From SABY01 sp964612515 (GTDB lineage: Bacteria; Bacteroidota; Bacteroidia; Bacteroidales; 4484-276), in contig CAZTCX010000003.1 in assembly GCA_964612515.1 (NCBI GenBank), positions 1 to 64,000 on the forward strand: a stretch of 64,000 nt of DNA. The letters run 5' to 3'. Numbering within the stretch: the first letter of the stretch is position 1; each line of letters starts with the position of its first letter. The position numbers and the translations under genes are program-made. The notes beneath the pieces are model-generated. The model saw only the letters and a program-made list of their open reading frames with translations, did not search any database and was not told where the DNA came from. Shown one piece after another: positions 1 to 7,565 of the stretch.

Positions 1-19
1 GTTGTGCATTCAGGATTTT

Positions 20-469
20 TTACTTTTTGATAGAAACCCGCACGGCGGCAATGCCTTTGGGTCCCATTTCCACTTCAAAACGCACCAGGTTGCCTTCTCT
101 GATATCTTCGAGCAGATTGACGGCATGAACGAAAACGCTCTCTTTGGTTTCGCTGTCGCGGATAAAACCATAGCCTTTGCTGTCGTTGAAGAAAGTCACC
201 GTGCCGGTACGGATGGGATCCATGGGTTCGTTGTTGCGTTTGGGAACGCCGATCTCGATGTCTTCAACATTAATTTCTTGTTTTAGGGCGGGATCGGGAG
301 CCGTTTCGCTCAGGCGGCCAAACTCATCCACATAGGCAATCATATCGTCCAAATCGCCTTTTTTGTCGCTCTCGCGCCTTGCAAGTCGCTTTTTCTCTTT
401 TTCTTTTCGCTTCTTCTCTTGCTTATTTCTTACTTCTTTTTTGTTGAATGTGTCTTGTGATCTTCCCAT
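20..469 (-). CDS. Cold-shock domain RNA-binding protein with charged N-terminal tail
   Basis: Predicted nucleic-acid chaperone of 149 residues. The last 60 residues form a cold-shock domain: a GTVTFF strand near residue 89, RNP1-like KGYGFI at 98-103 and RNP2-like VFVHA at 112-116. The first 40 residues are very rich in Lys, Arg and Glu and probably form a charged helix, followed by an acidic linker; this layout is common for larger Bacteroidota CSD proteins. I start at the ATG at 469 because MGRSQ is the usual beginning of this family; an upstream in-frame ATG at 517 would add 16 low-complexity residues. It follows an RRM protein gene on the same strand, so two RNA-binding proteins sit together. 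Family assignment is firm; RNA targets are unknown. Confidence 0.9.
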   Translation of the reverse strand: MGRSQDTFNKKEVRNKQEKKRKEKEKKRLARRESDKKGDLDDMIAYVDEFGRLSETAPDPALKQEINVEDIEIGVPKRNNEPMDPIRTGTVTFFNDSKGYGFIRDSETKESVFVHAVNLLEDIREGNLVRFEVEMGPKGIAAVRVSIKK

Positions 470-536
470 GGGTTTGTCTGAATCGGTGTTTTTATTATAA
501 ATTTTTCTTGTATTCAATGTGTGCTTGGTAACAAAG

Positions 537-574
537 CAATACCCATTCCGTGCCGTAGCCGTGAATGGGTATTG
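537..574 (-). terminator. 12-bp inverted repeat downstream of the RRM gene
   Basis: CAATACCCATTC at 537-548 pairs perfectly with 563-574 around a 14-base loop. On the minus strand the stem is followed by a weak T-rich run (TTGCTTTGTT). It lies between the RRM gene and the cold-shock gene and could be a terminator, an mRNA-stabilising hairpin or an operator. Confidence 0.4.
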
Positions 575-640
575 TCATCAATTCCGATTTAAAGGTTTCA
601 AATGTTGTATTGTCCTCTCTAAAGTTTTTTCGGTTTGTAC

Positions 641-664
641 AAGCTGGCAATTTCTCGCCAGCTT
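641..664 (-). terminator. 8-bp hairpin after the RRM gene
   Basis: AAGCTGGC at 641-648 and GCCAGCTT at 657-664 form a perfect stem with an 8-base loop, 64 bases beyond the RRM stop codon. The flanking T-run is short on both strands, so termination strength is uncertain. Confidence 0.4.
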
Positions 665-727
665 TAATGAGTTTTCAAATGTGATGCTTCCGCAAATTGT
701 TTGGAGGCATCCCATTGATACCTCCGA

Positions 728-988
728 TTAGCGATCGTAATCGGTTCTCTTGGGACGTGCTTCATTCACGATGATGTCACGGCTTTGAAATGCACTGCCG
801 TTTAACTCTTTGATAGCCTGTTTGGCTTCTTCGTCGTCATCCATGGTAACAAAACCAAAACCTTTGCTTCTGCCACTGAATTTATCAACGATAACTTTGG
901 CTGAACTTACGTTGCCATACGATTCGAATAACCCTTCCAGGTCGTTTTCATTTACCTTGAAATCAAGGTTTCCTACATAAATGTTCAT
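728..988 (-). CDS. RRM-type RNA-binding protein (RbpB-like family)
   Basis: An 86-residue protein consisting almost wholly of one RNA recognition motif: RNP2 IYVGNL at residues 3-8 and RNP1 KGFGFVTM at 42-49, with the conserved aromatic residues in place, and a short charged tail ending TDYDR. Single-RRM proteins of this size are abundant in Bacteroidota, where they have been proposed as global post-transcriptional regulators in the absence of Hfq in many lineages. A TAnnTTTG box at 1154..1161 predicts a 5' leader of about 160 bases, long for such a small gene. Motif identity is certain; the RNA targets are not known. Confidence 0.93.
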   Translation of the reverse strand: MNIYVGNLDFKVNENDLEGLFESYGNVSSAKVIVDKFSGRSKGFGFVTMDDDEEAKQAIKELNGSAFQSRDIIVNEARPKRTDYDR

Positions 989-1153
989 TGTCTGATAAAA
1001 TTTAATTAAAGTAATTTTTGTTATTCAAAATGTTTGAGATATTAACTCAAAAATCTTCAAAATGTTTAAATGGGATTTATGCAAACGGGCAGTGAGGTAC
1101 TGTGAACAACAAGGTAAACTAGTAGAGCAAAGCTCAAAATTATAAATCGGTGG

Positions 1154-1161
1154 CAAAGATA
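1154..1161 (-). promoter_or_regulatory. -7 box of the RRM gene promoter
   Basis: On the minus strand TATCTTTG matches the Bacteroidota -7 consensus TAnnTTTG. No clear -33 TTG is visible at the expected distance. It would give an untranslated leader of about 160 bases. Confidence 0.5.
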
Positions 1162-1289
1162 GTTTTTTTATTTTGATAATCATTTGTGTAATTATTTTGC
1201 ATTTGCCTATCCAACCCCCTTTATTGTAGCGGCATTGGCAATGTTAAAGATTGCATATAAAAACATTTCGCCACCTCCGCGCGCTTCCT

Positions 1290-1297
1290 TACTTTTG
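1290..1297 (+). promoter_or_regulatory. -7 box of the ftcD promoter
   Basis: TACTTTTG fits TAnnTTTG, about 43 bases before the ftcD start at 1340. It lies inside the region that would be coding if a farther upstream ATG were used, which supports the shorter ftcD start. Confidence 0.5.
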
Positions 1298-1339
1298 TGC
1301 TTTCTTGTAGAAATCTCAAAATTGATAAAAAATTATAAA

Positions 1340-3025
1340 ATGAAACAACTGATCGAATGCGTTCCCAACTTTAGCGAAGGCCGCGATATGAGCATCATCC
1401 GGCAAATTACTCAGGAGATAGAAACAATAGAAGGTGTAAAACTGCTTGATGTGGACCCCGGCAAAGCTACCAACCGCACGGTGGTGACTTTTGTAGGCAC
1501 GCCCGAAGAGGTGATAGAGGCAGCTTTTCTGGCTGTAAAAAAAGCATCACACCTTATTGATATGTCCAAGCACCGTGGCGAACACCCGCGCATGGGCGCT
1601 ACCGATGTGTGTCCGCTGGTGCCGGTATCCAATATTACCATGGAAGAAACTGTGGAGTATGCTCACAGACTTGCCAAACGAATCGGCGAGGAGTTGCAGA
1701 TACCAGTTTATTGTTACGAAAGTGCTGCCCTTATCGAAAAGCGTCGCAACCTGGCAGTTTGTCGTTCAGGCGAATATGAAGGGTTGGCTGATAGGCTGGG
1801 GAAACCGGAATGGAAACCCGATTTCGGCCCGGCAAAGTTCAATGCACACAGCGGAGCCACTGCTGTGGGGGCACGCGATTTTTTGGTCGCTTACAATGTC
1901 AACCTCAACACAACTTCTACGCGCCGGGCTAACTCCATCGCTTTCGACATTCGTGAAAAGGGCCGTGTGAAACGCGAAGGCAATCCTGTAACAGGCAAAG
2001 TTGTAGTTGACGAGCAGGGCAACAAAGTTTATACTCCCGGCACACTTAAGTCGGTGAAAGGAATTGGTTGGTACATCGAAGAATACGGCATCGCCCAGAT
2101 CTCGCTCAATCTTACCAATATCAGCATCACGCCTGTGCATGTGGCGTTTGAAGAAGCGAGCCGCAAAGCTGCCGAGCGCGGTGTGCGTGTTACCGGTTCG
2201 GAACTGGTTGGCCTGGTGCCACTCAAAGCGCTGCTGGACGCCGGAAAATACTTTTTGCGTAAGCAACAACGATCTGTTGGCGTGTCGGAATCAGAGCTTA
2301 TCAAAATAGCTGTGAAATCCCTTGGACTGGATGATCTGAAGCCTTTCAATCCGAAAGAAAAAATCATCGAATACATGCTGGCCGCAGACCAAAATAAAAA
2401 GTTGGTGGATATGAGTCTTGCTGCTTTTGCTGACGAAACGGCCTCCGAGTCGCCGGCGCCGGGAGGTGGTTCCATCTCAGCTTACGCCGCCGTCATGGGC
2501 GTGTCGTTGGGTACGATGGTAGCTAACCTGAGTTCGCACAAGCGTGGCTGGGACGATCGCTGGGAAGAGTTTTCCGACTGGGCCGAAAAAGGACAAGCTT
2601 TCAAAGATGAGCTGCTCCACCTTGTGGATGAGGACACGCAAGCTTTCAATAAAATAATGGACGCCTTTGGGATGCCCAAAAATAGCGACCACGAAAAAGC
2701 CGACCGCAAATTGGCCATCGAAGAAGCCTCGAAATACGCAATGCAGATTCCTTTTAGGGTGATGCAGAAGTCATTCGAATCGATGCAGGTGATGAAAGCC
2801 ATGGCCACCATCGGCAATCCCAATTCGGTGTCGGATGCAGGCGTGGGTGCCCTCTGCGCAAGGGCTGCCGTAAGAGGCGCCTTCATGAATGTTCGCATCA
2901 ATGCTTCGGGCGTTGAGGATAAAGTATTTGTAGAAAAACTCATCAGCGAAGGCAAAGAGATCGAGAAAGCCGCCGAGGCACTCGAAAAAGAAATTGTTGC
3001 GCTGGTGGATGAAAAAATAAAATAG
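1340..3025 (+). CDS. ftcD: Bifunctional glutamate formiminotransferase / formimidoyltetrahydrofolate cyclodeaminase
   Basis: A 561-residue fusion of the two last histidine-degradation enzymes. Residues 1 to about 325 are the formiminotransferase, moving the formimino group of formiminoglutamate to tetrahydrofolate; the start MKQLIECVPNFSEG is typical, and H82 in EHPRMGA matches the catalytic His82 of the mammalian enzyme. Residues about 350-561 are the cyclodeaminase, with SPAPGGGS, which releases ammonia and leaves methenyl-THF. The ATG at 1340 is chosen because homology begins there and a -7 box lies at 1290..1297; an in-frame ATG at 1184 would add 52 unrelated residues. No other hut gene is in the window, so it stands alone, as in species that use it mainly for one-carbon supply. 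A terminator follows at 3073. Confidence 0.95.
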   Translation: MKQLIECVPNFSEGRDMSIIRQITQEIETIEGVKLLDVDPGKATNRTVVTFVGTPEEVIEAAFLAVKKASHLIDMSKHRGEHPRMGATDVCPLVPVSNITMEETVEYAHRLAKRIGEELQIPVYCYESAALIEKRRNLAVCRSGEYEGLADRLGKPEWKPDFGPAKFNAHSGATAVGARDFLVAYNVNLNTTSTRRANSIAFDIREKGRVKREGNPVTGKVVVDEQGNKVYTPGTLKSVKGIGWYIEEYGIAQISLNLTNISITPVHVAFEEASRKAAERGVRVTGSELVGLVPLKALLDAGKYFLRKQQRSVGVSESELIKIAVKSLGLDDLKPFNPKEKIIEYMLAADQNKKLVDMSLAAFADETASESPAPGGGSISAYAAVMGVSLGTMVANLSSHKRGWDDRWEEFSDWAEKGQAFKDELLHLVDEDTQAFNKIMDAFGMPKNSDHEKADRKLAIEEASKYAMQIPFRVMQKSFESMQVMKAMATIGNPNSVSDAGVGALCARAAVRGAFMNVRINASGVEDKVFVEKLISEGKEIEKAAEALEKEIVALVDEKIK

Positions 3026-3072
3026 CATTGTCAGCTAAAGATTAAAACAAAGTGACCTTTTTAATAGGAGAT

Positions 3073-3105
3073 GGGAGTGGAAGTAAATTCTTCGCTCCCC
3101 TTTTC
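3073..3105 (+). terminator. Terminator of ftcD
   Basis: GGGAG...CTCCC hairpin, extended by paired AAG/CTT with one bulge, followed by TTTTCTTATT. It sits 48 bases after the ftcD stop. Confidence 0.65.
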
Positions 3106-3139
3106 TTATTACTAATCCGACTAAACATCCATTGCAGAG

Positions 3140-3155
3140 TGTGAAATATATCACG
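3140..3155. promoter_or_regulatory. CRP/FNR-type operator TGTGA-N6-TCACG
   Basis: TGTGAAATATATCACG is one base off the classical CRP site TGTGA-N6-TCACA. It lies just upstream of the -7 box of the Crp/Fnr-family gene starting at 3200, covering the place where a -33 element would be. That position suggests autoregulation by the downstream protein, whose recognition helix carries R-E-x-x-x-K, like the CRP residues that read TGTGA. Confidence 0.65.
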
Positions 3156-3170
3156 CCCTGATGAAAAGTT

Positions 3171-3178
3171 TATCTTTG
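3171..3178 (+). promoter_or_regulatory. -7 box of the Crp/Fnr gene
   Basis: TATCTTTG, an exact TAnnTTTG match, 22 bases before the ATG at 3200. No -33 TTG is present; the region is filled by the TGTGA-N6-TCACG palindrome. Confidence 0.6.
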
Positions 3179-3199
3179 TTTCCATTAAATTTTGGATGA

Positions 3200-3907
3200 A
3201 TGGCCACAAGAAAAAAACGAAAATCTGCTGGTTCGGGATGTTTACTCTGCCATGAGGCCTTTTGTGCGGTGGCTTCTCTCACGCAATCGCAGTTAAGTCT
3301 GTTGTACGGAAGTTCGCACGAAATGATTCTTACGCGCGGCGAGCATATTTACCAGCAGGGTGTACCCACATCTCACATCGCTTATCTGCGCAAGGGTCTG
3401 GTGATGGAGTATTTCCGTGCCGATAACCAACCTGACCGCATCATCAACATTGTGAAAAGCCGCGCCTACCTTGGGTTGCACTCATTATTTGGCGACGAAG
3501 CAAACCATTATTCATACAAGGCCCTCCAGGAGCTGCATGTTTGTTACATCGACGTGGAATCTTTTAAAAACCTGGTGCGTACCAACAATGAATTTGCTTA
3601 CGAGATACTGGTGTCGGTAAGCCGAGACAGTCTTAGCGGGCATCATCGGTTTTTGAATATCAATGCCAAGCAAACCTATGGTAAGGTGGCCGATGTGCTG
3701 TTGTATTTTGCACATATCGTTTACGGGAACAACAAGTTTGAATTGCCGCTAACGCGCCGGGAAATCGGCAGTATGATCGGCATCACGCGTGAAAGTACGA
3801 CCAAGGCGCTCGCCAAATTCCAGAGTGAAGGATTTATTGCTGTGGAAGGTAATATTCTGGAAATTTTAATGCCCGGTCAGCTCGAAATTATCAGCCGCAA
3901 TGGTTAG
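3200..3907 (+). CDS. Crp/Fnr-family regulator with FNR-like cysteines
   Basis: A 235-residue transcription factor: cAMP-binding-type beta-roll (about 30-130), dimer helix (135-170) and winged helix-turn-helix (182-225). C14, C17 and C22 near the N-terminus, plus C115 in ELHVCYID, occupy the places of the four FNR ligands (C20, C23, C29, C122 in E. coli), so a [4Fe-4S] oxygen- or NO-sensing cluster is plausible; the spacing C-x2-C-x4-C is one residue shorter than in FNR. The recognition helix reads ITRESTTK with R197, E198 and K202, closer to CRP (R-E-T-V-G-R) than to FNR (V-E-T-I-S-R), which agrees with the TGTGA operator upstream. The gene ends two bases from the convergent anti-sigma gene. 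Family is certain; the ligand is inferred. Confidence 0.92.
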   Translation: MATRKKRKSAGSGCLLCHEAFCAVASLTQSQLSLLYGSSHEMILTRGEHIYQQGVPTSHIAYLRKGLVMEYFRADNQPDRIINIVKSRAYLGLHSLFGDEANHYSYKALQELHVCYIDVESFKNLVRTNNEFAYEILVSVSRDSLSGHHRFLNINAKQTYGKVADVLLYFAHIVYGNNKFELPLTRREIGSMIGITRESTTKALAKFQSEGFIAVEGNILEILMPGQLEIISRNG

Positions 3908-3909
3908 TG

Positions 3910-4350
3910 CTATCTGGTAATTGTGCTGGTCACCTTTTTTTCGAGCGTCAGGATGTTCCTGTTTTTCTCGCGTTTGTAAATTATCCTATCAGTAAGCTGA
4001 CGTACCAGATGAATTCCCAACCCACCCGGTGAACGCTGCAGGACAGGCAGCTCCAGGCTAGCTGGTGGAGGGGCTTCCAACGGATTAAAAGCTGCTGCAT
4101 CATCCCGTATTTCGACGCGCATCAAATGATTCTCCAACACTACCTTTACGAAAATAGCATGCTCTTTTTTATCATCATAGCCGTAATTGATCGTGTTGGT
4201 GATTACTTCTTCCGTGGCAAGCATGAGTTGCAAAACGTCATCCTGAACCAGGTTGCTTTCGACACCCAGTTGTTCTATCATCGCGCTCACCAGACCAATT
4301 TGGGAGATGTTGTTATTAATAGTTAGTTCGCTTGTTGCAGCAACAGCCAT
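3910..4350 (-). CDS. RsbW/SpoIIAB-like anti-sigma serine kinase (HATPase)
   Basis: A 146-residue GHKL ATPase of the anti-sigma factor kind, which holds a sigma factor and phosphorylates an anti-anti-sigma protein. The N-box EEVITNTINYGY spans 47-58 with N52 as Mg ligand; the G1-like box is DDAAAFNP at 83-90; the G2 box GGLGIHLV is at 109-116. In G1 the usual glycine is alanine, which may weaken ATP binding. No sigma factor or STAS antagonist gene is nearby, so its partners are elsewhere. It converges with the Crp/Fnr gene, with two bases between the stops. In Bacteroidota such orphan HATPases are frequent; the true target cannot be read from this window. Confidence 0.85.
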   Translation of the reverse strand: MAVAATSELTINNNISQIGLVSAMIEQLGVESNLVQDDVLQLMLATEEVITNTINYGYDDKKEHAIFVKVVLENHLMRVEIRDDAAAFNPLEAPPPASLELPVLQRSPGGLGIHLVRQLTDRIIYKREKNRNILTLEKKVTSTITR

Positions 4351-4742
4351 GACGAAAATTTTTTACGAAAATAAAGAAATCGCTGAAACGAAGCCTGTTC
4401 ATTTAATAGGTAAAATATTAGGTTTTAATTTTAATAAGCCAGCGACTAAAGACGATTGTTGGGATATTCCTGCTCTTTTAAAAGAAAGGACATTCCTTTT
4501 TAATACACATTCCCTTCTGATTGCATCTTTTCCATCCTGCATCAAAAACTCCTCATTTTATTCAAATCCAAGGTTAAAGTTTGGATTTACAAAAAGTCAA
4601 TAGAGTTTTGAAGTTTTAATAAATTTTCTTTTCAACGGAGCAAAAACCCTGAATTTATTCCTGAAATAGCCATTTTTCATGGTTTTATTCTAAATTCCTT
4701 TTAAATTGATGTAAGAAAATGTTTCTTTGTCGCCAATAAAAT
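4351..4742. other. Non-coding spacer before hppA
   Basis: About 390 AT-rich bases between the divergent anti-sigma and pyrophosphatase genes. It holds a small AAAGGA-cat-TCCTTT hairpin at 4485-4499 and the approach to the hppA promoter. Reading frames here are short and have no family signature; I see no gene. Confidence 0.6.
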
Positions 4743-4750
4743 TAAATTTG
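4743..4750 (+). promoter_or_regulatory. -7 box of the hppA promoter
   Basis: TAAATTTG fits TAnnTTTG and lies 39 bases before the ATG at 4790. A second, weaker candidate TTTCTTTG is at 4722-4729. Confidence 0.45.
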
Positions 4751-4789
4751 CCCACTGCAAATAAACTTAAACACAAAACGTCAACTTTT

Positions 4790-7327
4790 ATGAAGAAAAT
4801 TCTAACCTTTATGGCAGCGGCTCTGCTACCTGCCATTACCTTTGCGAGCGAAGCTAATCTGGTCATTCCCGCCGGGATACAGGATGAAACAATCCTGTAC
4901 TGGGGCTTTTTGATTACGTTCGCTGGCTTTTTATTTGGGCTTTATCAATTTGTGAAGGTCAAAAAAATCAGAGCCCACCAATCGATGCTCGATGTGGCAC
5001 ATGTGATTTACGAAACTGGCAAGACCTATCTGATACAGCAGGGAAAGTTTTTGGCAATTTTATTTTTATTCATTGGCGCTGCCGTAGCCTTTTATTTTGG
5101 CTACCTCTCGCAGCATGAGATCATCGATCCGGTAACAGGTCAGACGCACCTTGAAAATTCCTTTGGTATCGGAGGCGTGTTGATGATTTTGGGGTGGACC
5201 GTGGTAGGTATTCTGGGCAGCTACAGCGTGGCATGGTTTGGCATCCGTATGAATACGCTTGCCAACTCGCGCATGGCTTTTGCCTCTCTGGAACGCAAGC
5301 CAATCAAGTTGTTGAATATTCCGCTCAATGCCGGCATGAGTATCGGCGTAGTGTTGATTTCGCTTGAGCTAATTATGATGCTCATCATTTTGCTGTATGC
5401 TCCCGGCGAATATGCCGGCGCCAGCTTTATCGGGTTTGCTATCGGCGAATCATTGGGTGCCTCGGTTTTGAGGATTGCTGGCGGTATCTTTACCAAAATT
5501 GCCGACATCGGTTCCGACCTGATGAAAGTGATCTTTAAAATTGGTGAAGACGACCCGCGCAACCCCGGCACCATTGCCGACTGTGTGGGCGACAATGCCG
5601 GCGATAGCGTTGGCCCAACCGCCGATGGTTTTGAAACCTATGGCGTTACAGGTGTAGCGTTGATTGCATTTATTTTGCTTGCCATTTCCTACAATCTGGG
5701 AAACATTGCCGACTTCAATCCTCAGTTTGTAACTTCGCTTGCGGCGTCACTAAATGTCGAGTCATTCTCTTTAAGCAGCAGCGAATCACTGAAAGTCCTT
5801 AGCGAAACCTTACAGGTTAAAATGCTTACGTGGATTTTCCTCATGCGTATTCTGATGATCATAACCTCGGTAGTCTCTTTCTGGATAAACAAAGCCCTAA
5901 CCAAATCCAAATACGAAAATGTCGATGATCTCGACTTTGAGAAGCCACTCACCTCATTAATATGGATCACCTCGCTGCTTTCTATCGCCGTAACCTTTGT
6001 GCTGAGCTATTTTGTCATCGGCAACCTGCCTGGCAATCTTTGGATTGTCCTTTCGGTAATTATCAGCGTCGGCACACTCGGTGCAGCAATTATCCCCGAA
6101 TTCACCAAGCTTTTTACCAGCCCCAAATCTACCCATGTAAATGAAGTGGTAGAAGCTTCTAAAAAAGGCGGCGCCTCACTAAATATTCTTTCGGGCCTGG
6201 TAGCCGGTAACTTCAGTGCCTTCTGGATGGGCATCGTCTTTTTTGTATTAATGTTTGTAGCCTACTATACCAGCACTTTTGGCTTGAGCGAACTTATGAT
6301 TTACCCGTCCATTTTTGCCTTCGGGCTGGTAGCTTTTGGGATGTTGGGCATGGGTCCGGTTACCATTGCAGTGGATAGTTATGGTCCTGTGACGGATAAC
6401 GCGCAATCCATTTATGAGCTTTCGCTGATTGAGGAACTACCTGGTATTTCTGCTGAGATTGAAAGAGATTTTGGCTTTAAGCCTGATTTTGAAAAATCAA
6501 AATATTACCTCGAAGCCAACGATGGCGCTGGCAATACTTTTAAAGCCACGGCAAAGCCCGTGCTCATTGGCACTGCTGTGGTTGGCGCTACCACCATGAT
6601 CTTCTCGTTGATTTTGGTGATAAAAGGAAAGCTGGGCGTGAATCCGGCAGAAATCCTCAACTTGCTCAACCCATACACCATCCTGGGATTCCTTCTGGGC
6701 GGTGCGGTCATCTATTGGTTTACGGGAGCATCCATTCAGGCAGTTACCACTGGAGCTGCCCGTGCCGTTGAGTTTATCAAAGTAAACATCAATCTCGACC
6801 CTAACGCTCCCAAGAAAGCCGACGTGGAGAAGTCGAAGCAGGTGGTACAGATTTGTACCCTTTACGCACAAAAAGGGATGTGGAATATTTTTATTGCCAT
6901 CTTCTCTTTTGCTTTGGCATTTGCACTGCTTTCGGCACCTTCGGAAAGCAATCTTCCTGTATCGCTCTTTGTAAGTTATCTTATCTCCATTGCCTTCTTC
7001 GGACTTTTTCAGGCGGTATTTATGGCCAATGCAGGTGGTTCTTGGGACAATGCTAAAAAAGTAATTGAAGTGGATATGAAAGAAAAAGGCACCGAGCTGC
7101 ACGCAGCCTCCGTGGTAGGCGACACAGTAGGCGACCCGTTTAAGGATACCTCCTCGGTAGCGCTTAATCCCATCATCAAATTCACTACGCTCTTTGGCTT
7201 GCTGGCCATGGAAATATCGCTGGCAGAAGGCTTCCGCGCCTATGCTCCTTATGTTGGCCTGGTATTCCTGCTTGTCGCGCTTTATTTTGTTTATCGTTCG
7301 TTTTACAAAATGCGCATTAATCAATAG
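4790..7327 (+). CDS. hppA: Ion-translocating membrane pyrophosphatase, divergent subfamily
   Basis: An 845-residue integral membrane enzyme that hydrolyses pyrophosphate and pumps cations. About 16 hydrophobic segments follow a signal-like N-terminus. The active-site belt is present but unusual: DIGSDLMK at 239-246 (canonical DVGADLVGK, one residue shorter here), EDDPRNP at 253-259, then DCVGDNAGD and GPTADGFETYG in place of the common GMGADLFESY. After the DNA segment, GNTFKATAK at 581-589 puts K585 at the position that makes pyrophosphatases independent of potassium. These traits resemble the distantly related Na+-regulated H+-pumping subfamily known from Chlorobium and Cellulomonas. The ATG at 4790 (MKKIL) is preferred over 4727 because the -7 box lies between them. 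A strong terminator follows. Confidence 0.93.
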   Translation: MKKILTFMAAALLPAITFASEANLVIPAGIQDETILYWGFLITFAGFLFGLYQFVKVKKIRAHQSMLDVAHVIYETGKTYLIQQGKFLAILFLFIGAAVAFYFGYLSQHEIIDPVTGQTHLENSFGIGGVLMILGWTVVGILGSYSVAWFGIRMNTLANSRMAFASLERKPIKLLNIPLNAGMSIGVVLISLELIMMLIILLYAPGEYAGASFIGFAIGESLGASVLRIAGGIFTKIADIGSDLMKVIFKIGEDDPRNPGTIADCVGDNAGDSVGPTADGFETYGVTGVALIAFILLAISYNLGNIADFNPQFVTSLAASLNVESFSLSSSESLKVLSETLQVKMLTWIFLMRILMIITSVVSFWINKALTKSKYENVDDLDFEKPLTSLIWITSLLSIAVTFVLSYFVIGNLPGNLWIVLSVIISVGTLGAAIIPEFTKLFTSPKSTHVNEVVEASKKGGASLNILSGLVAGNFSAFWMGIVFFVLMFVAYYTSTFGLSELMIYPSIFAFGLVAFGMLGMGPVTIAVDSYGPVTDNAQSIYELSLIEELPGISAEIERDFGFKPDFEKSKYYLEANDGAGNTFKATAKPVLIGTAVVGATTMIFSLILVIKGKLGVNPAEILNLLNPYTILGFLLGGAVIYWFTGASIQAVTTGAARAVEFIKVNINLDPNAPKKADVEKSKQVVQICTLYAQKGMWNIFIAIFSFALAFALLSAPSESNLPVSLFVSYLISIAFFGLFQAVFMANAGGSWDNAKKVIEVDMKEKGTELHAASVVGDTVGDPFKDTSSVALNPIIKFTTLFGLLAMEISLAEGFRAYAPYVGLVFLLVALYFVYRSFYKMRINQ

Positions 7328-7348
7328 TGCCATTACCGATTTAAAATC

Positions 7349-7379
7349 AGCCGGATGCCACGTGTGTCCGGCTTTTTTT
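7349..7379 (+). terminator. Terminator of hppA
   Basis: AGCCGGA at 7349-7355 pairs with TCCGGCT at 7367-7373 and is followed by a T7 run. A classical intrinsic terminator 21 bases after the stop. Confidence 0.85.
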
Positions 7380-7442
7380 GTTTTAAAAAGGAAAAGAATT
7401 CTTTCTGTTTTAAAGTCTCATTCCATACTTGCAAGCTTCTAT

Positions 7443-7450
7443 TATCTTTG
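7443..7450 (+). promoter_or_regulatory. -7 box of the subtilase gene
   Basis: TATCTTTG, exact TAnnTTTG match, with a predicted leader of about 110 bases before the ATG at 7566. Confidence 0.5.
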
Positions 7451-7565
7451 CTTTTTAATAAATAATAATTGTGCATGAATGATAAACCGATCAAACATGA
7501 ACCTAAAGTCGATCGGGATCGTTTATCAGTACAACCAATTAATTGATGACTAAATCAAATATCTT

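Noticed and set aside
519..731. 70-codon open frame on the plus strand
   Set aside because: It runs through two hairpins in the spacer between two minus-strand genes and has no recognisable sequence.
1184..1339. N-terminal extension of FtcD
   Set aside because: Family homology starts at 1340 and a promoter box lies at 1290..1297.
4253..4603. 116-codon open frame on the plus strand
   Set aside because: It overlaps the start of the anti-sigma gene on the opposite strand and continues into AT-rich spacer; no motif.
6497..7333. 278-codon open frame on the minus strand
   Set aside because: It is opposite hppA, has no family motif and a basic, cysteine-scattered composition typical of an antisense shadow.
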